From Rhodospirillales bacterium (GTDB lineage Bacteria; Pseudomonadota; Alphaproteobacteria; Reyranellales; Reyranellaceae): a stretch of DNA of 64,000 nucleotides. Position 1 is the first letter of the stretch; each line of letters begins with the position of its first letter. The stretch lies in assembly GCA_016699855.1 (NCBI GenBank), contig CP064988.1, positions 4,988,501 through 5,052,500 on the forward strand, in the 5' to 3' direction. The notes under the pieces are model-generated. The model was given only the letters and a program-made list of their open reading frames with translations. It did no database searches and was not told the origin of the DNA. A program made the position numbers and the translations under genes. This document shows positions 17,857 through 26,990 of the stretch, piece by piece.

Positions 17857-18774
17857 GTGTCCGACGTGGCGCCCGCGCTGATCGCGCTGGACTGGGGCAC
17901 GACGTCGCTGCGCGGCTGGCTGCTCGGCGCCGACGGGACGATCCTCGAACGGCGCGCGGGCGGACCCGGCGTGATGTCGGTTCCCGCCGGCGGCTTCGCC
18001 GCCGCCTACGATTCCTTCACCGCCGACTGGCGCCGCGACCATCCCGTCGCGCCGGCGATCGCGTCGGGCATGGTCGGTAGCCGGCAGGGCTGGATCGAGG
18101 CGCCCTACGTCGACTGCCCGGCCGGCTTCGACGCGGTGGTCGCAGGCCTGACACGCGCCGCGGCCGACGCGCCCATGATCGTGCCGGGGGTGGCGCGGCG
18201 CGAGGCCGGCGCGATGCCCGACGTCATGCGCGGCGAGGAGACGCAGATCTTCGGCGCGCTCGGCGACGATTCGGGAGGCGGCGCTTTCGTGCTGCCGGGC
18301 ACGCACAGCAAATGGGCGGTGGTCGAACGCGGCCGCATCGTCCGCTTCTCCACGTGGATGACCGGCGAGCTGTTCGCTGTCCTGCGCGCGCATTCCATCC
18401 TCGGCCGCACGATGCCGGCCGACGGCGCCGTGCCGCACGATGGCGCGGCGTTCGCGGCCGGCGTTCGCGACGGGCTGGCGCATGGCGCGTCGCTGCCCAG
18501 CCGGCTGTTCGGGGTGCGCGCCGGGGTGCTGCTGGGCCGGCTGGAGGAGCGCGGCTCGGCGTCGTTCCTGTCCGGCCTGCTGATCGGCGCCGAGATCGGC
18601 GCGGCCGTGCGCGACGCGCCCGCAGGCGATGTGGTCCTGATCGGCGCGGCGGGCCTGGTGGCGCGCTACGCCGAGGCGCTGACCATCGCAGGGATCGCCT
18701 CGCGGACCGCCGATCCCGACGTCACCCCGCGCGGCCTGTGGCGGACGGCGCGCGCGGCCGGCCTGGTCGCCTAG
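17857..18774 (+). CDS. dgoK: 2-dehydro-3-deoxygalactonokinase
   Basis: A 305-residue kinase of the DgoK family, which phosphorylates 2-dehydro-3-deoxy-galactonate at O6 using ATP (DeLey-Doudoroff pathway). It starts at GTG 17857. Visible landmarks are the phosphate-binding loop ALDWGTTSLRGWLL, GMVGSRQGW, the MRGEETQIFGAL block and the LPGTHSKWA segment with FSTWMTGELFAVL, all typical of the family. The partner aldolase dgoA lies two genes downstream on the same strand, so the last two steps from galactonate to pyruvate and glyceraldehyde-3-phosphate are covered. Galactonate dehydratase (dgoD) is not in the window. Confidence 0.93.
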   Translation: MSDVAPALIALDWGTTSLRGWLLGADGTILERRAGGPGVMSVPAGGFAAAYDSFTADWRRDHPVAPAIASGMVGSRQGWIEAPYVDCPAGFDAVVAGLTRAAADAPMIVPGVARREAGAMPDVMRGEETQIFGALGDDSGGGAFVLPGTHSKWAVVERGRIVRFSTWMTGELFAVLRAHSILGRTMPADGAVPHDGAAFAAGVRDGLAHGASLPSRLFGVRAGVLLGRLEERGSASFLSGLLIGAEIGAAVRDAPAGDVVLIGAAGLVARYAEALTIAGIASRTADPDVTPRGLWRTARAAGLVA

Positions 18775-18863
18775 GCCGGCGAATTCGCGTTGACCGCGCC
18801 CCGATTCGGTCCAGAGTCGTCCCAGGCGCGCGCGTCGCGCCATTGGGTCGAGAGGGCTTGGAC

Positions 18864-19526
18864 ATGGCGAATTCCGTTCATCGTCGCGGTTTGCTGACGG
18901 GCGCTCTCGGAGTCGCCGGCGCCGCGCTCTCCGGCGCCGCGCTGGCCCAGTCCCTGCCGGGCGTGCCGTCTCTGCCGGGCACGCGGGCGCCCGTGCCGAC
19001 GACGCCGGCGCCGACGCAGGGCGGCTCGATGGGCGGTGGCCGCGGCTACAACGGCAGCACGCGCGGCACGCTGCGCACGGCGCAGGGCGCCGCCATCGCG
19101 ACCTCGATCAGCTGGTCCGGCGACTCGCGCAACCTCACGGTCACCAGCGTGTCGAACAACATCCTCGCGACGCAGCAGCAGGACGCCTACGACGGCGGCC
19201 GTTCGGCCCTGTCGCGCAACACCGGATTGTCGCTGCCGGCGCCGGCGCCGAGCACGACGGCGGGCCAGGTCGGCGCCGCCGGCTCGATGATCGGCGGCAC
19301 CGCCGGCCGCATCGCCGGCCAGGCCGGATCGGCCGCCGAGGCGGCGAAGACCGGGACCTGCGCCTGCGGCCGCACCTCGGCCAGCGGCAACGGCTATGTC
19401 GGCGGCGCCACGGCGTACATAACCGTGGCGCAGGAGTTGTCCAACGGCCAGATCCGGCAGACCGTGCAGATCAGCAACTACACCGGCGTGTTCAACGACA
19501 ACACGGCGCGCGCGTTGTTCCAGTAG
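18864..19526 (+). CDS. Exported protein of unknown function, Tat-like signal
   Basis: A 220-residue protein that starts at ATG 18864 (MANSVHRRGLLTGALGVAGA). A twin-arginine followed by a hydrophobic stretch and an ALAQS cleavage site looks like a Tat or Sec signal. The mature part opens with a Pro/Thr-rich segment, then a low-complexity Gly/Ser region. It has a single CACG cysteine pair near residue 172 and ends in a strand-rich part (AYITVAQELSNGQIRQTVQI). I recognise no family. It lies between dgoK (89 bases) and dgoA (14 bases) on the same strand, an odd place for an exported protein, and may be translated with the aldolase. Confidence 0.7.
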   Translation: MANSVHRRGLLTGALGVAGAALSGAALAQSLPGVPSLPGTRAPVPTTPAPTQGGSMGGGRGYNGSTRGTLRTAQGAAIATSISWSGDSRNLTVTSVSNNILATQQQDAYDGGRSALSRNTGLSLPAPAPSTTAGQVGAAGSMIGGTAGRIAGQAGSAAEAAKTGTCACGRTSASGNGYVGGATAYITVAQELSNGQIRQTVQISNYTGVFNDNTARALFQ

Positions 19527-19540
19527 ACGGGGCGCGCGAC

Positions 19541-20164
19541 ATGGCGGCAAGCGGCGCGCTCGCGCGGGCGCTGGCGGCGTGCCCGCTGATCGCCATCCTG
19601 CGCGGCATCCAGCCGGACGAGGTCGCCGCGGTCGGCGCGGCGCTGGTCGATGCCGGATTCCGCATCATCGAGGTGCCGCTGAACTCGCCATCGCCTTTCG
19701 AGAGCGTGGCGCGTCTGGTCGGCGCGCATCCCGACCATCTGATCGGCGCCGGCACCGTCATGACCACCGGCGACGTCGACCGTGTCGCGGCGGCGGGCGC
19801 GCGGCTGATCGTCATGCCGCACGCCGACCTCGAGATCGTCCGCCACGCCAAGGCGCGGGATCTGGTCTGCGTGCCGGGAATCGCGACGCCGACCGAGGGC
19901 TTCGCGGCGCTCTCGGCCGGCGCCGACGGGCTGAAGCTGTTCCCCGGCGAGATGCTGACGCCTGCCGTCGTCAAGGCGATGCGCGCGGTGTTCCCGAAGG
20001 AGACGCCGATGATCCCCGTGGGCGGTGTCGACGAGCGCACCATCCCGGCTTACCGCGCCGCCGGCGCGACCGGATTCGGGATCGGCTCGGCGTTGTACAA
20101 GCCCGGCATGACCGCCGCCGAGGTCGCCGTCCGCGCCCGCGCGCTGGTCGCGGCGCTGGGGTAA
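19541..20164 (+). CDS. dgoA: 2-dehydro-3-deoxy-6-phosphogalactonate aldolase
   Basis: A 207-residue KDPG/KDPGal aldolase of normal length. It is a class I TIM-barrel enzyme that splits 2-dehydro-3-deoxy-6-phosphogalactonate into pyruvate and glyceraldehyde-3-phosphate. The catalytic glutamate lies in FRIIEVPLNSP (the EVPLNSP form is characteristic of DgoA rather than Eda). The Schiff-base lysine is in DGLKLFPGE, and the phosphate-binding end is IPVGGVDERTI and GFGIGSALY. It follows an exported protein by 14 bases and is followed 13 bases later by a C45-family acyltransferase. Confidence 0.94.
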   Translation: MAASGALARALAACPLIAILRGIQPDEVAAVGAALVDAGFRIIEVPLNSPSPFESVARLVGAHPDHLIGAGTVMTTGDVDRVAAAGARLIVMPHADLEIVRHAKARDLVCVPGIATPTEGFAALSAGADGLKLFPGEMLTPAVVKAMRAVFPKETPMIPVGGVDERTIPAYRAAGATGFGIGSALYKPGMTAAEVAVRARALVAALG

Positions 20165-20177
20165 AAGGATCGCGCTG

Positions 20178-21314
20178 ATGACCGTCGTTCCGTTGCCGTT
20201 GATCGAGATCGCCGGCGCCACGCCGTACGAGCGCGGCGTGGGTTACGGCCGGCAGGCGGCCGACAGGGTGAAGGCCAGCGCGGCGCTCTATGGCGCGCGT
20301 CTCGGCAAGCTCGATCTGTCGGCCGACGCGGTGCGCGATCTGGTCCGCGCCTTCATCCCGCGCATCGAGGCGTTCGAACCGGGCTACGTCGAGGAGATGC
20401 GCGGCATCGCCGCCGGCGCCGGCGTCGCGTTCGAGCAGGTCGCGCTGGTCAACGCCCGGACGGAGATCCTCAAGCTGGGCGAGCGCCGCGCCGCGGAGCT
20501 GAAGGTCGGCCAGGACGGCTGCACCGGCGCGGTGATCCTGCCCGAGGCGACGCGCGACGGGAACCTGATCCATGGCCAGAACTGGGACTGGCTGGCGGAA
20601 TGCGCCAAGACCACGGTGGTGCTGCGCGTGCGCCGCGACGACGCGCCGTCGTACCTGACCTTCACCGAGGCCGGCGGTCTGGCGCGCGCCGGCATGAACG
20701 CGCTGGGCACCGCGATCACCGCCAACTACCTTGAGAGCGACCGCGACTACCGCACGGAGGGCGTGCCGCTGGCGCTGATCCGCCGCAAGGCGCTGGAGAG
20801 CGCGCATTTCGCGCACGCCGTGAAGGCCGTCGCGACGACGCCGAAATCGGCCTCCAACAACATGATCCTCAGCACCGCCGAGGGCTTCGCGATCGACTGG
20901 GAATGCGCGCCCGACGAGGCGTTCCCGGTCTATCCCGAGGACGGGCTGATCGTGCACGCCAACCACTGGCAGAGCCCGGTGGCGCTGGCCAAACTCAAGG
21001 AGGCGGGCACCGCCAGCACGCCGGAGAGCTGCTACCGCGACTGGCGCGTGCGCCGTCTGCTGGCGCCGGACGTCGGCCGCCTGACGCGCGACCATCTGCG
21101 CGCCGCCTTGTTCGACGATTTCGGCTCGCCCTACAGCGTCTGCCGGCCGCCGCGGCCGAACGAGGCGGGAAACCTTTCGGCGACCGTGCTGATGTTGCTG
21201 ATGGAGCCGGCGCTGGGCGTGATGGAGATCGCGCCGCTGCCGGCGGTCAACCGGAGCTTCACGACCTACACGCTGCCGATGGAATCGGCCGCGACGCGCA
21301 AGGCGGCGGAGTAG
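20178..21314 (+). CDS. C45-family peptidase / acyl-CoA:6-aminopenicillanate acyltransferase-like
   Basis: A 378-residue Ntn-hydrolase of the C45/AAT family. The likely autoproteolytic nucleophile is the cysteine in GQDGCTGAV (about residue 115), preceded by an N-terminal helical segment that contains the family's ERG motif (YERGVGYGRQAADR). Other landmarks are IHGQNWDW, the NALGTAITANY stretch and SASNNMILS. Known members transfer acyl groups to amines or hydrolyse amides after self-cleavage; no substrate can be assigned. It starts 13 bases after dgoA and probably ends that operon. A half palindrome follows at 21323-21351. Confidence 0.88.
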   Translation: MTVVPLPLIEIAGATPYERGVGYGRQAADRVKASAALYGARLGKLDLSADAVRDLVRAFIPRIEAFEPGYVEEMRGIAAGAGVAFEQVALVNARTEILKLGERRAAELKVGQDGCTGAVILPEATRDGNLIHGQNWDWLAECAKTTVVLRVRRDDAPSYLTFTEAGGLARAGMNALGTAITANYLESDRDYRTEGVPLALIRRKALESAHFAHAVKAVATTPKSASNNMILSTAEGFAIDWECAPDEAFPVYPEDGLIVHANHWQSPVALAKLKEAGTASTPESCYRDWRVRRLLAPDVGRLTRDHLRAALFDDFGSPYSVCRPPRPNEAGNLSATVLMLLMEPALGVMEIAPLPAVNRSFTTYTLPMESAATRKAAE

Positions 21315-21322
21315 GGCGGCGC

Positions 21323-21351
21323 CTGGATCCCGCGCTACGCTCGGCATGACG
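21323..21351. repeat. Half copy of the TCATCCCGAGCG palindrome
   Basis: Only one diverged arm (CCTGGATCCCGCGCTACGCT followed by CGGCATGAC) is present, between the convergent C45 and GNAT genes. The partner arm is missing, so no strong hairpin is expected. Confidence 0.6.
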
Positions 21352-21383
21352 GAGGGGGCACGGGCGTGCCGCCCGCCGCGCCG

Positions 21384-21923
21384 CTACCGCCCGGCGGCCG
21401 GCGGGGTGCTGTCGCCGTCGCCGAGCGCGCGCTGCATGAGGACGCTGTCGACCCAGCGGCCGTGCTTGAAGCCGCTGGCGCGCAGCGTGCCGACCTCGCG
21501 GAAGCCGAACTTGGCGTGCACCCCGATCGAGGCGGCGTTGGCGCTGTCGCCGATGACCGCGACCATCTGGCGGAACCCCAGCGCGGCGCAGCGCTCGATC
21601 AGCGCCGGCAGCAGCGCCGAGCCGACGCCGCCCCGGCGGTCGCCGGCCTCGATGTAGATCGAGTTCTCGCAGGTGAAGCGGTAGGCCGGCCGGGCGCGGT
21701 ACAGGCTGGCGTAGGCGTAGCCGACCACGCGGCCGCCGCGCTCGGCGACGATGTAGGGGAAGCCGCCGGCGAGATAGCCCTGCCGTCGCTTCGCCATCTC
21801 CTCGACCGAGGGCGCCTCCTCCTCGAACGAGGCCAGCCCTGTCAGCACGTGGTGGCCGTAGATGCGGGCGAGGGCGGGGACGTCGTCGTCGCGCGAATCG
21901 CGCACGGTCACGGCGGTGGACAT
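21384..21923 (-). CDS. GNAT-family N-acetyltransferase, phosphinothricin acetyltransferase-like
   Basis: A 179-residue GNAT enzyme. The start is the ATG at 21923 (MSTAVTVRDSRDDDVPALAR); the frame extends upstream but only into DNA shared with the divergent gene. The acetyl-CoA loop appears as DRRGGVGSALLPALIERCAA. YGHHVLTGLASFEEEAPSVE and the RRQGYLAGGFPYIVAE block are characteristic of the PAT/Bar and YncA-like subgroup, which acetylates phosphinothricin, methionine sulfoximine or related amino acids. The true substrate is not readable. It is divergent from a carbonic anhydrase gene 133 bases away. Confidence 0.88.
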   Translation of the reverse strand: MSTAVTVRDSRDDDVPALARIYGHHVLTGLASFEEEAPSVEEMAKRRQGYLAGGFPYIVAERGGRVVGYAYASLYRARPAYRFTCENSIYIEAGDRRGGVGSALLPALIERCAALGFRQMVAVIGDSANAASIGVHAKFGFREVGTLRASGFKHGRWVDSVLMQRALGDGDSTPPAAGR

Positions 21924-22056
21924 CGTCTGGTATCGTCCTTGCGGCGGCGGGCGGGCGAAAATGCCGCGCGGCCGCCGCCCTGTCCACCCGGGGCGGGGTT
22001 GCATTCGTGCCGGCGTGGCCTATCTGGAGCGGGGCGTTCAACCAGGGGAGTGGCGC

Positions 22057-22854
22057 GTGACGGTCCTGCGGCGTGTGGTCGACGGCTTCCTGGGCTTCCG
22101 CGAGGATTACTGGGAGGCGAACCGCGATCTGTTCGACCGTCTGGCCCGCGAGGGCCAGGCGCCGAAGGTGCTGATCGTCGCCTGCTCGGATTCGCGCGTC
22201 GACCCGGCCATCCTGACGCGCACCCAGCCCGGCGACCTGTTCGTGGTCCGCAACGTCGCCGCCATCGTGCCGCCGCACCAGCCCGACGCGCTGGGCTACC
22301 ACGGCACCAGCACGGCGCTGGAGTTCGGCGTGCGCGGCCTGAACGTCGAGCACATCGTGGTGCTGGGCCACGCGCTGTGCGGCGGCATGCGGGCGCTGAT
22401 CGAGGAGGGCGCCAGCCACCTCGCCGAGTACCAGTACCTCGCCGACTGGACCGGGATCGTGCGCCGCGCCCGCGACATGGTCGCGCTGGGCGCCCCGGAG
22501 GCCGACGACGTCGAGCGCCAGCGCGCGGTCGAGCAGGCGGGCGTGATCGTCTCGCTGGGCAACGTCCTGTCGTTCCCGTGGGTGCGCGAGCGCGTCGCGG
22601 CCGGCACGTTGTCGGTCCACGGCTGGTACTTCGACCTGCGCACGGGCGAGCTCTACGCCTACGATCCCGCGTCCGCCGGCTTCATCGAGGTGCGCAGCCG
22701 GCCCGAGGCGGCGCTGGCATCGTCGCTGGCTGGCGCCGACGATTTCCACGCCGAGAACGACCACCATCTGGCGCGCTTCGTGGAGGCGCTGCGGCGCCGG
22801 CTCGGCGACCTCGCCGGCCGTCAGTTAACGCAGGGCGCCGCGCCCTTGGTGTGA
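22057..22854 (+). CDS. Beta-class carbonic anhydrase
   Basis: About 265 residues, starting at GTG 22057 with GGGGAG seven bases upstream; the longer frame upstream has no support. It interconverts CO2 and bicarbonate. The zinc ligands are C43 (in ACSDSRVDP, with the Asp45-Arg47 dyad) and H105 and C108 (in GHALCGG). The family's GRNVA region is present as VVRNVAAIVPP. The C-terminus (YDPASAGFIEVRS) is typical of the prokaryotic plant-type group, and about 40 extra residues follow. It stands alone as a housekeeping-type gene. Confidence 0.94.
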   Translation: MTVLRRVVDGFLGFREDYWEANRDLFDRLAREGQAPKVLIVACSDSRVDPAILTRTQPGDLFVVRNVAAIVPPHQPDALGYHGTSTALEFGVRGLNVEHIVVLGHALCGGMRALIEEGASHLAEYQYLADWTGIVRRARDMVALGAPEADDVERQRAVEQAGVIVSLGNVLSFPWVRERVAAGTLSVHGWYFDLRTGELYAYDPASAGFIEVRSRPEAALASSLAGADDFHAENDHHLARFVEALRRRLGDLAGRQLTQGAAPLV

Positions 22855-22883
22855 TGCGGGTGGAGCACGCGCAATCAATGCCG

Positions 22884-23390
22884 CTAGGTCGGTGTTTTGC
22901 GCGATGGTCCGATGCAGAGGTCAAACCGTTGAAGGAACGCCAGGAAGCGGTCGCCGGCTTCATAGAGTCTGTCAGAGTCAGCCTCCAGCGTCGCGACCGT
23001 GATTGCTTCCTCGACGATCTGGAGCTTTCCCTTAAGGCGAACGTTGCTCAACGTCGGATCTGAGGCAATTCCGTTGGAAAGATAGTGAGAGTGCACGTAT
23101 TTGTTGCGAATTCCATATGACTGAGAGAGCGCCTCAAGCAGTTTGAGAAACTCCGCACCCTCCGGCATCCCCTTCTCTTTCAAGCTGTTGCCATAGACCT
23201 GCAAGAGCGAAAGCCGCGACTGGTACCCAAGATTAGTCGTGAGAAATATCCCCTTGGTCGGATCGACCTCCGTTATCTCTGAAATCGCTTCGAGCATCAG
23301 AAATTCAATGAACGACCACTGGACCGCAATCTCGCCAATCAGCTCTAGATGTCGCGGCGGCAGTGGATGATCGGTAGAAAATTTGGTCAT
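22884..23390 (-). CDS. Low-GC hypothetical protein with HEPN-like RNxxxH motif
   Basis: A 168-residue helical protein with composition unlike its neighbours: one 60-base line inside it (23221-23280) has 29 G+C, against 41 in a line of recA. It opens with polar helices (ELIGEIAVQWSFIEFLMLEA). Near residue 115 it has RNKYVH, which fits the R-x4-6-H motif of HEPN ribonuclease domains, many of which are toxins or phage-defence proteins. No antitoxin or nucleotidyltransferase partner adjoins it; upstream (minus sense) is 370 bp of equally AT-richer DNA before recA. I infer horizontal acquisition. The HEPN assignment rests on one motif and overall helicity. Confidence 0.6.
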   Translation of the reverse strand: MTKFSTDHPLPPRHLELIGEIAVQWSFIEFLMLEAISEITEVDPTKGIFLTTNLGYQSRLSLLQVYGNSLKEKGMPEGAEFLKLLEALSQSYGIRNKYVHSHYLSNGIASDPTLSNVRLKGKLQIVEEAITVATLEADSDRLYEAGDRFLAFLQRFDLCIGPSRKTPT

Positions 23391-23661
23391 GGCAAAGCAC
23401 CCCCTCGAAAGATTCGCGCGACGACGAGAGCTACGCCAACGCGAAGGACTGCGGATGCGCCGCTGCAGCGTTTGCTGACGACGAGGCCGAGCGGCAGAGG
23501 AAAATCGCGACCGCCGCCAAACCTAAAGCAACTCGTCTATGACAGTCGGTTATCCGGTTGGTATCTCCAGCGGCCGACCGCCATATTCCGTAGGATTCTC
23601 CTCGGAACATTACAAGAACATGTGTCAAGTATGAAATGATTTCAATCGGTTAATTTACCCG
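23391..23661. other. AT-richer intergenic DNA upstream of recA
   Basis: This stretch shares the lower GC of the HEPN-like gene and carries no open frame that I can support. It probably belongs to the same acquired segment. Its right end merges into the recA control region. Confidence 0.5.
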
Positions 23662-23689
23662 TTGCCGGAGGGAACAAAACGCGTACATT
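23662..23689 (+). promoter_or_regulatory. Candidate recA promoter with SOS (LexA) box
   Basis: GAACAAAACGCGTAC at 23672-23686 fits the alphaproteobacterial LexA box (GAAC-N7-GAAC, the complement of GTTC-N7-GTTC) with one mismatch in the second half. It sits between TTGCCG (23662-23667) and TACATT (23684-23689), which are 16 bases apart and could be the -35 and -10 elements. LexA bound here would block the promoter. It lies about 70 bases upstream of the recA start codon. Confidence 0.6.
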
Positions 23690-23757
23690 GCCGTCATCTC
23701 AAGAACTTATCCGTGTTGAACGGTCGCTCTGGAGCGGTGATAACCAAGGAGGTCGGC

Positions 23758-24828
<1,071 letters not shown>

Positions 24829-25372
24829 GAACCGGTATCGGGCGAGGGGCCCTTACGTCGGCGGCGCGGCTCCGGGGAAGGGGCCGTGCCGTCGGCGGCA
24901 CCTCCCGAGTTTCGGCCTTCCGGATCGTGGCAGACCAACCCCCACGCATCCGATCCGGGAGCCGGCGCCGGCGAAGGCCGGCGCTGAACGGGCGACGCAC
25001 CCCACGGCGTCGCCCGTTCGTTTTTGCGGATGGTGGAGCGGTGGCGGCCGGCGTGGCGATGGCGACGTGCCATGGCGATGTGCCATGGCGATGTGCCACC
25101 GGGCCCAGGCTACGGGAGCGATGCCGAGGTGGCGACGGCGCGGCGGCAGCGACGCGCGATCGGGCGCAAGCCACGGACCCACGGCGACGCACGGACCAGG
25201 CCTTGGTCACGAAGCGATGGCAGGATGCCGCGGCGGCGCCTTGGCGCATCCGTTCGCCATTCCTGCCGTCCCGAGCGCCGCGAGGGATCTTTCCGCCGCC
25301 GAACGATCCCTCGCGGCGCTCGGGATGACAGAGGGGCGGGCGACCGCATTCTCCCCGCCAACGGACCGAGTG
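24829..25372. repeat. Intergenic region: 13-bp tandem repeats and palindrome copy 4
   Basis: No gene is supported. Besides the recA terminator, bases 25059-25097 hold three head-to-tail copies of ATGGCGAYGTGCC. Bases 25268-25289 and 25305-25329 form the fourth TCATCCCGAGCG-type palindrome, with a variant GCGCCGCGAG core. The flanking genes (recA and the alpha/beta hydrolase) are convergent. Confidence 0.75.
24986..25025 (+). terminator. Intrinsic terminator of recA
   Basis: A perfect 13-bp stem (GAACGGGCGACGC at 24986-24998 with its complement at 25007-25019) has an 8-base loop and is followed by GTTTTTG. It lies 158 bases past the recA stop, leaving a fairly long 3' untranslated segment. 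Confidence 0.88.
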
Positions 25373-25978
25373 TCAGACGCCGGCGTGCCGGCGGATGTGG
25401 CGCTCGATCGCAGGCGCGACGATGTCGGGGTGCTGGCGCGCGACCCAGTGGTCGTCGCTGTCGATCTCCACCAGCTCGGCGCGCGGCAGCAGCGCCGCCA
25501 GACGCCGGCCGACGCCAAGCGGGCTGATGGCGTCGCGGGTCGCCCAGATCAGCAGCGTGGGCACCGCGAGCGTGGCGAGCGCCTCGGAATGGTCGGGCCC
25601 GCGCTCGTAGATCCATTCCGCCGCGTCGGGATGCTCGGTCCGGTATTCCGGCCGCCAGTCCTCGGCATCGTAGGGCGCCATGTCGATGCCGCCGGAGGTC
25701 GCCGTCAGCACCAGCGCGGCGACCTTGTCGGGGTGCGCCAGCGCCAACCGCGCGGCGACGACGCCGCCCATCGACTGCGCGATCAGCACGCTGCCCGGCG
25801 CGAGCCGCGCCGCCATCATGCGCACGAGGTCGTCGAAGGAATCGATCCCCGGGACCGGGGGCAGGCCCGCCATGCCCGGCCAGTCCACGAACTCACGCGG
25901 CCACGTCGATGGCAACCGCGCCGCGACCGGCTCCCAGAACGCGCCGCCGGAGACGCCGGGAAGAAAGTGCAGCAGCAT
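25373..25978 (-). CDS. Alpha/beta hydrolase, short form
   Basis: A 201-residue alpha/beta-hydrolase-fold protein. The nucleophile elbow is AQSMGG (serine), the acid lies in WATRDAISPLGVG, and the histidine is in SDDHWVARQHP. The chain starts directly at the first strand (MLLHFLPGVSGGAFWEPVA), so it is shorter than usual (about 250-280 residues) and the cap region is reduced. The substrate is unknown. It is the last minus-strand gene before recA, separated from the cysteine-cluster operon by 247 bases that include a palindrome, so co-transcription is uncertain. Confidence 0.8.
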   Translation of the reverse strand: MLLHFLPGVSGGAFWEPVAARLPSTWPREFVDWPGMAGLPPVPGIDSFDDLVRMMAARLAPGSVLIAQSMGGVVAARLALAHPDKVAALVLTATSGGIDMAPYDAEDWRPEYRTEHPDAAEWIYERGPDHSEALATLAVPTLLIWATRDAISPLGVGRRLAALLPRAELVEIDSDDHWVARQHPDIVAPAIERHIRRHAGV

Positions 25979-26225
25979 CGCCGGATACTGTCCCCATCGT
26001 CATGGCGGGCGTCGCCAACGTCGTGCCGGACGTCGCCACCGTCATTCCGAGCGTAGCGAGGAATCCTTCCGCTGCCAGAAGATTCCCGCACCGCTCGGGA
26101 AGACAGGCGGGGTATCGCAAGCGGCCTCGGCGGTGGAGTCGCTCCACAAACGCGCCGTGGCCACACGAGGCGTCGCGGCGCCCTCACCCAGCCTCTCCCC
26201 GATGGAGGAGGGGAACAGGAGCGCG
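25979..26225. repeat. Intergenic region with diverged palindrome copy 5 (26041-26103)
   Basis: Left arm TCATTCCGAGCGTAGCGAGG and a degraded right arm (ACCGCTCGGGAAGACAG) form an imperfect inverted repeat. Further on, CCCTCACCC...CTCTCCCC...GGAGGAGGGG at 26187-26218 resembles half of the composite family. No gene is seen. Confidence 0.6.
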
Positions 26226-26990
26226 CTACGACGCGCCCGGCGTCGGCCGCAGCAGCGCCTCGATCCACGCCGGTCCGGGGCGCCGCATGCCGGAGGGCGG
26301 CGGGTTGGCGGCCGCCCAGGCCAGCGCCAGGGGCAGCGCGATCCAGCGCCGCCGCGGCTTCGCCGGATCGGAGGTGATCGTCTGCAATCCGACCGACAGC
26401 GACATGACCGGCAGCGCCGCGATCCTCGCCGTGTCCAGGGTGGCGCAATGCGCGGGCGGCGAGGTGACGACGTATTCGCGGCAGGCCAGCGGCCGGTCGG
26501 CGTAGATCGAACAGGATTCATCGGACAGGAACGGGCAGTCCACGCGCAGCGCGAAGTACTCGCGGCCGAGCGGACCCGTCGCCTCGCCGCCGCCGTCGCC
26601 GGCGCGCTCGAACCGTCCGCGCAAGCCGGCGGCCTCAAGCCGCGCGGCCGCCGCGTCGAAGCCGGCGCGGACCTCGCCGCGCCGGGGTTCGGCCATCCGG
26701 TCGACCAGGTCCGCCAGCGCCCACGCCTCGACGTCGGAGATCGCCACGGCCTGCCGGCAGCAGGCGGCGCAGCGGGGACCGCAGGCGACGGCGCGTCCGC
26801 CCTTGGCGGCATCGCGCCGCGCCGCGGCGACGATCTCGTCGACGATCCGTCGCGCGGCGGGCAGGATGTCGGCCGGCGGCACCGGCTCGCCGGGCACCTC
26901 GACGGGGACCTCGACCCGCGTGTCGCCGAACGACAGCCGCAGCCGCGTCCGCAGCGTCGGCCGGCCGATGGCGCCGCCGGGAGAGGTCAC
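26226..26990 (-). CDS. YkgJ-family cysteine-cluster protein A (one module)
   Basis: A 254-residue protein with one CxxCxxCC/YkgJ-type module, a family predicted to hold an Fe-S cluster or zinc. The eight cysteines are C70, C74, C77, C78 and C152, C160, C170, C182, giving C-x3-C-x2-CC, then C-x7-C-x9-C-x11-C. Flanking landmarks are ACCRQAVAISDVEAWALADL, DCPFL, SIYADRPLACREY and SPPAHC. The start is GTG 26990, whose GTGA overlaps the stop of gene B, so the two are translationally coupled. It is the last gene of a four-gene array (order D-C-B-A on the minus strand). Biological role is unknown; only the metal-binding fold is supported. Confidence 0.82.
   Translation of the reverse strand: MTSPGGAIGRPTLRTRLRLSFGDTRVEVPVEVPGEPVPPADILPAARRIVDEIVAAARRDAAKGGRAVACGPRCAACCRQAVAISDVEAWALADLVDRMAEPRRGEVRAGFDAAAARLEAAGLRGRFERAGDGGGEATGPLGREYFALRVDCPFLSDESCSIYADRPLACREYVVTSPPAHCATLDTARIAALPVMSLSVGLQTITSDPAKPRRRWIALPLALAWAAANPPPSGMRRPGPAWIEALLRPTPGAS

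Noticed and set aside
23703..23721. Second LexA site from GAAC pairs at 23703 and 23718
   Set aside because: The half-sites are 11 bases apart instead of 7, so they do not match the alphaproteobacterial box.
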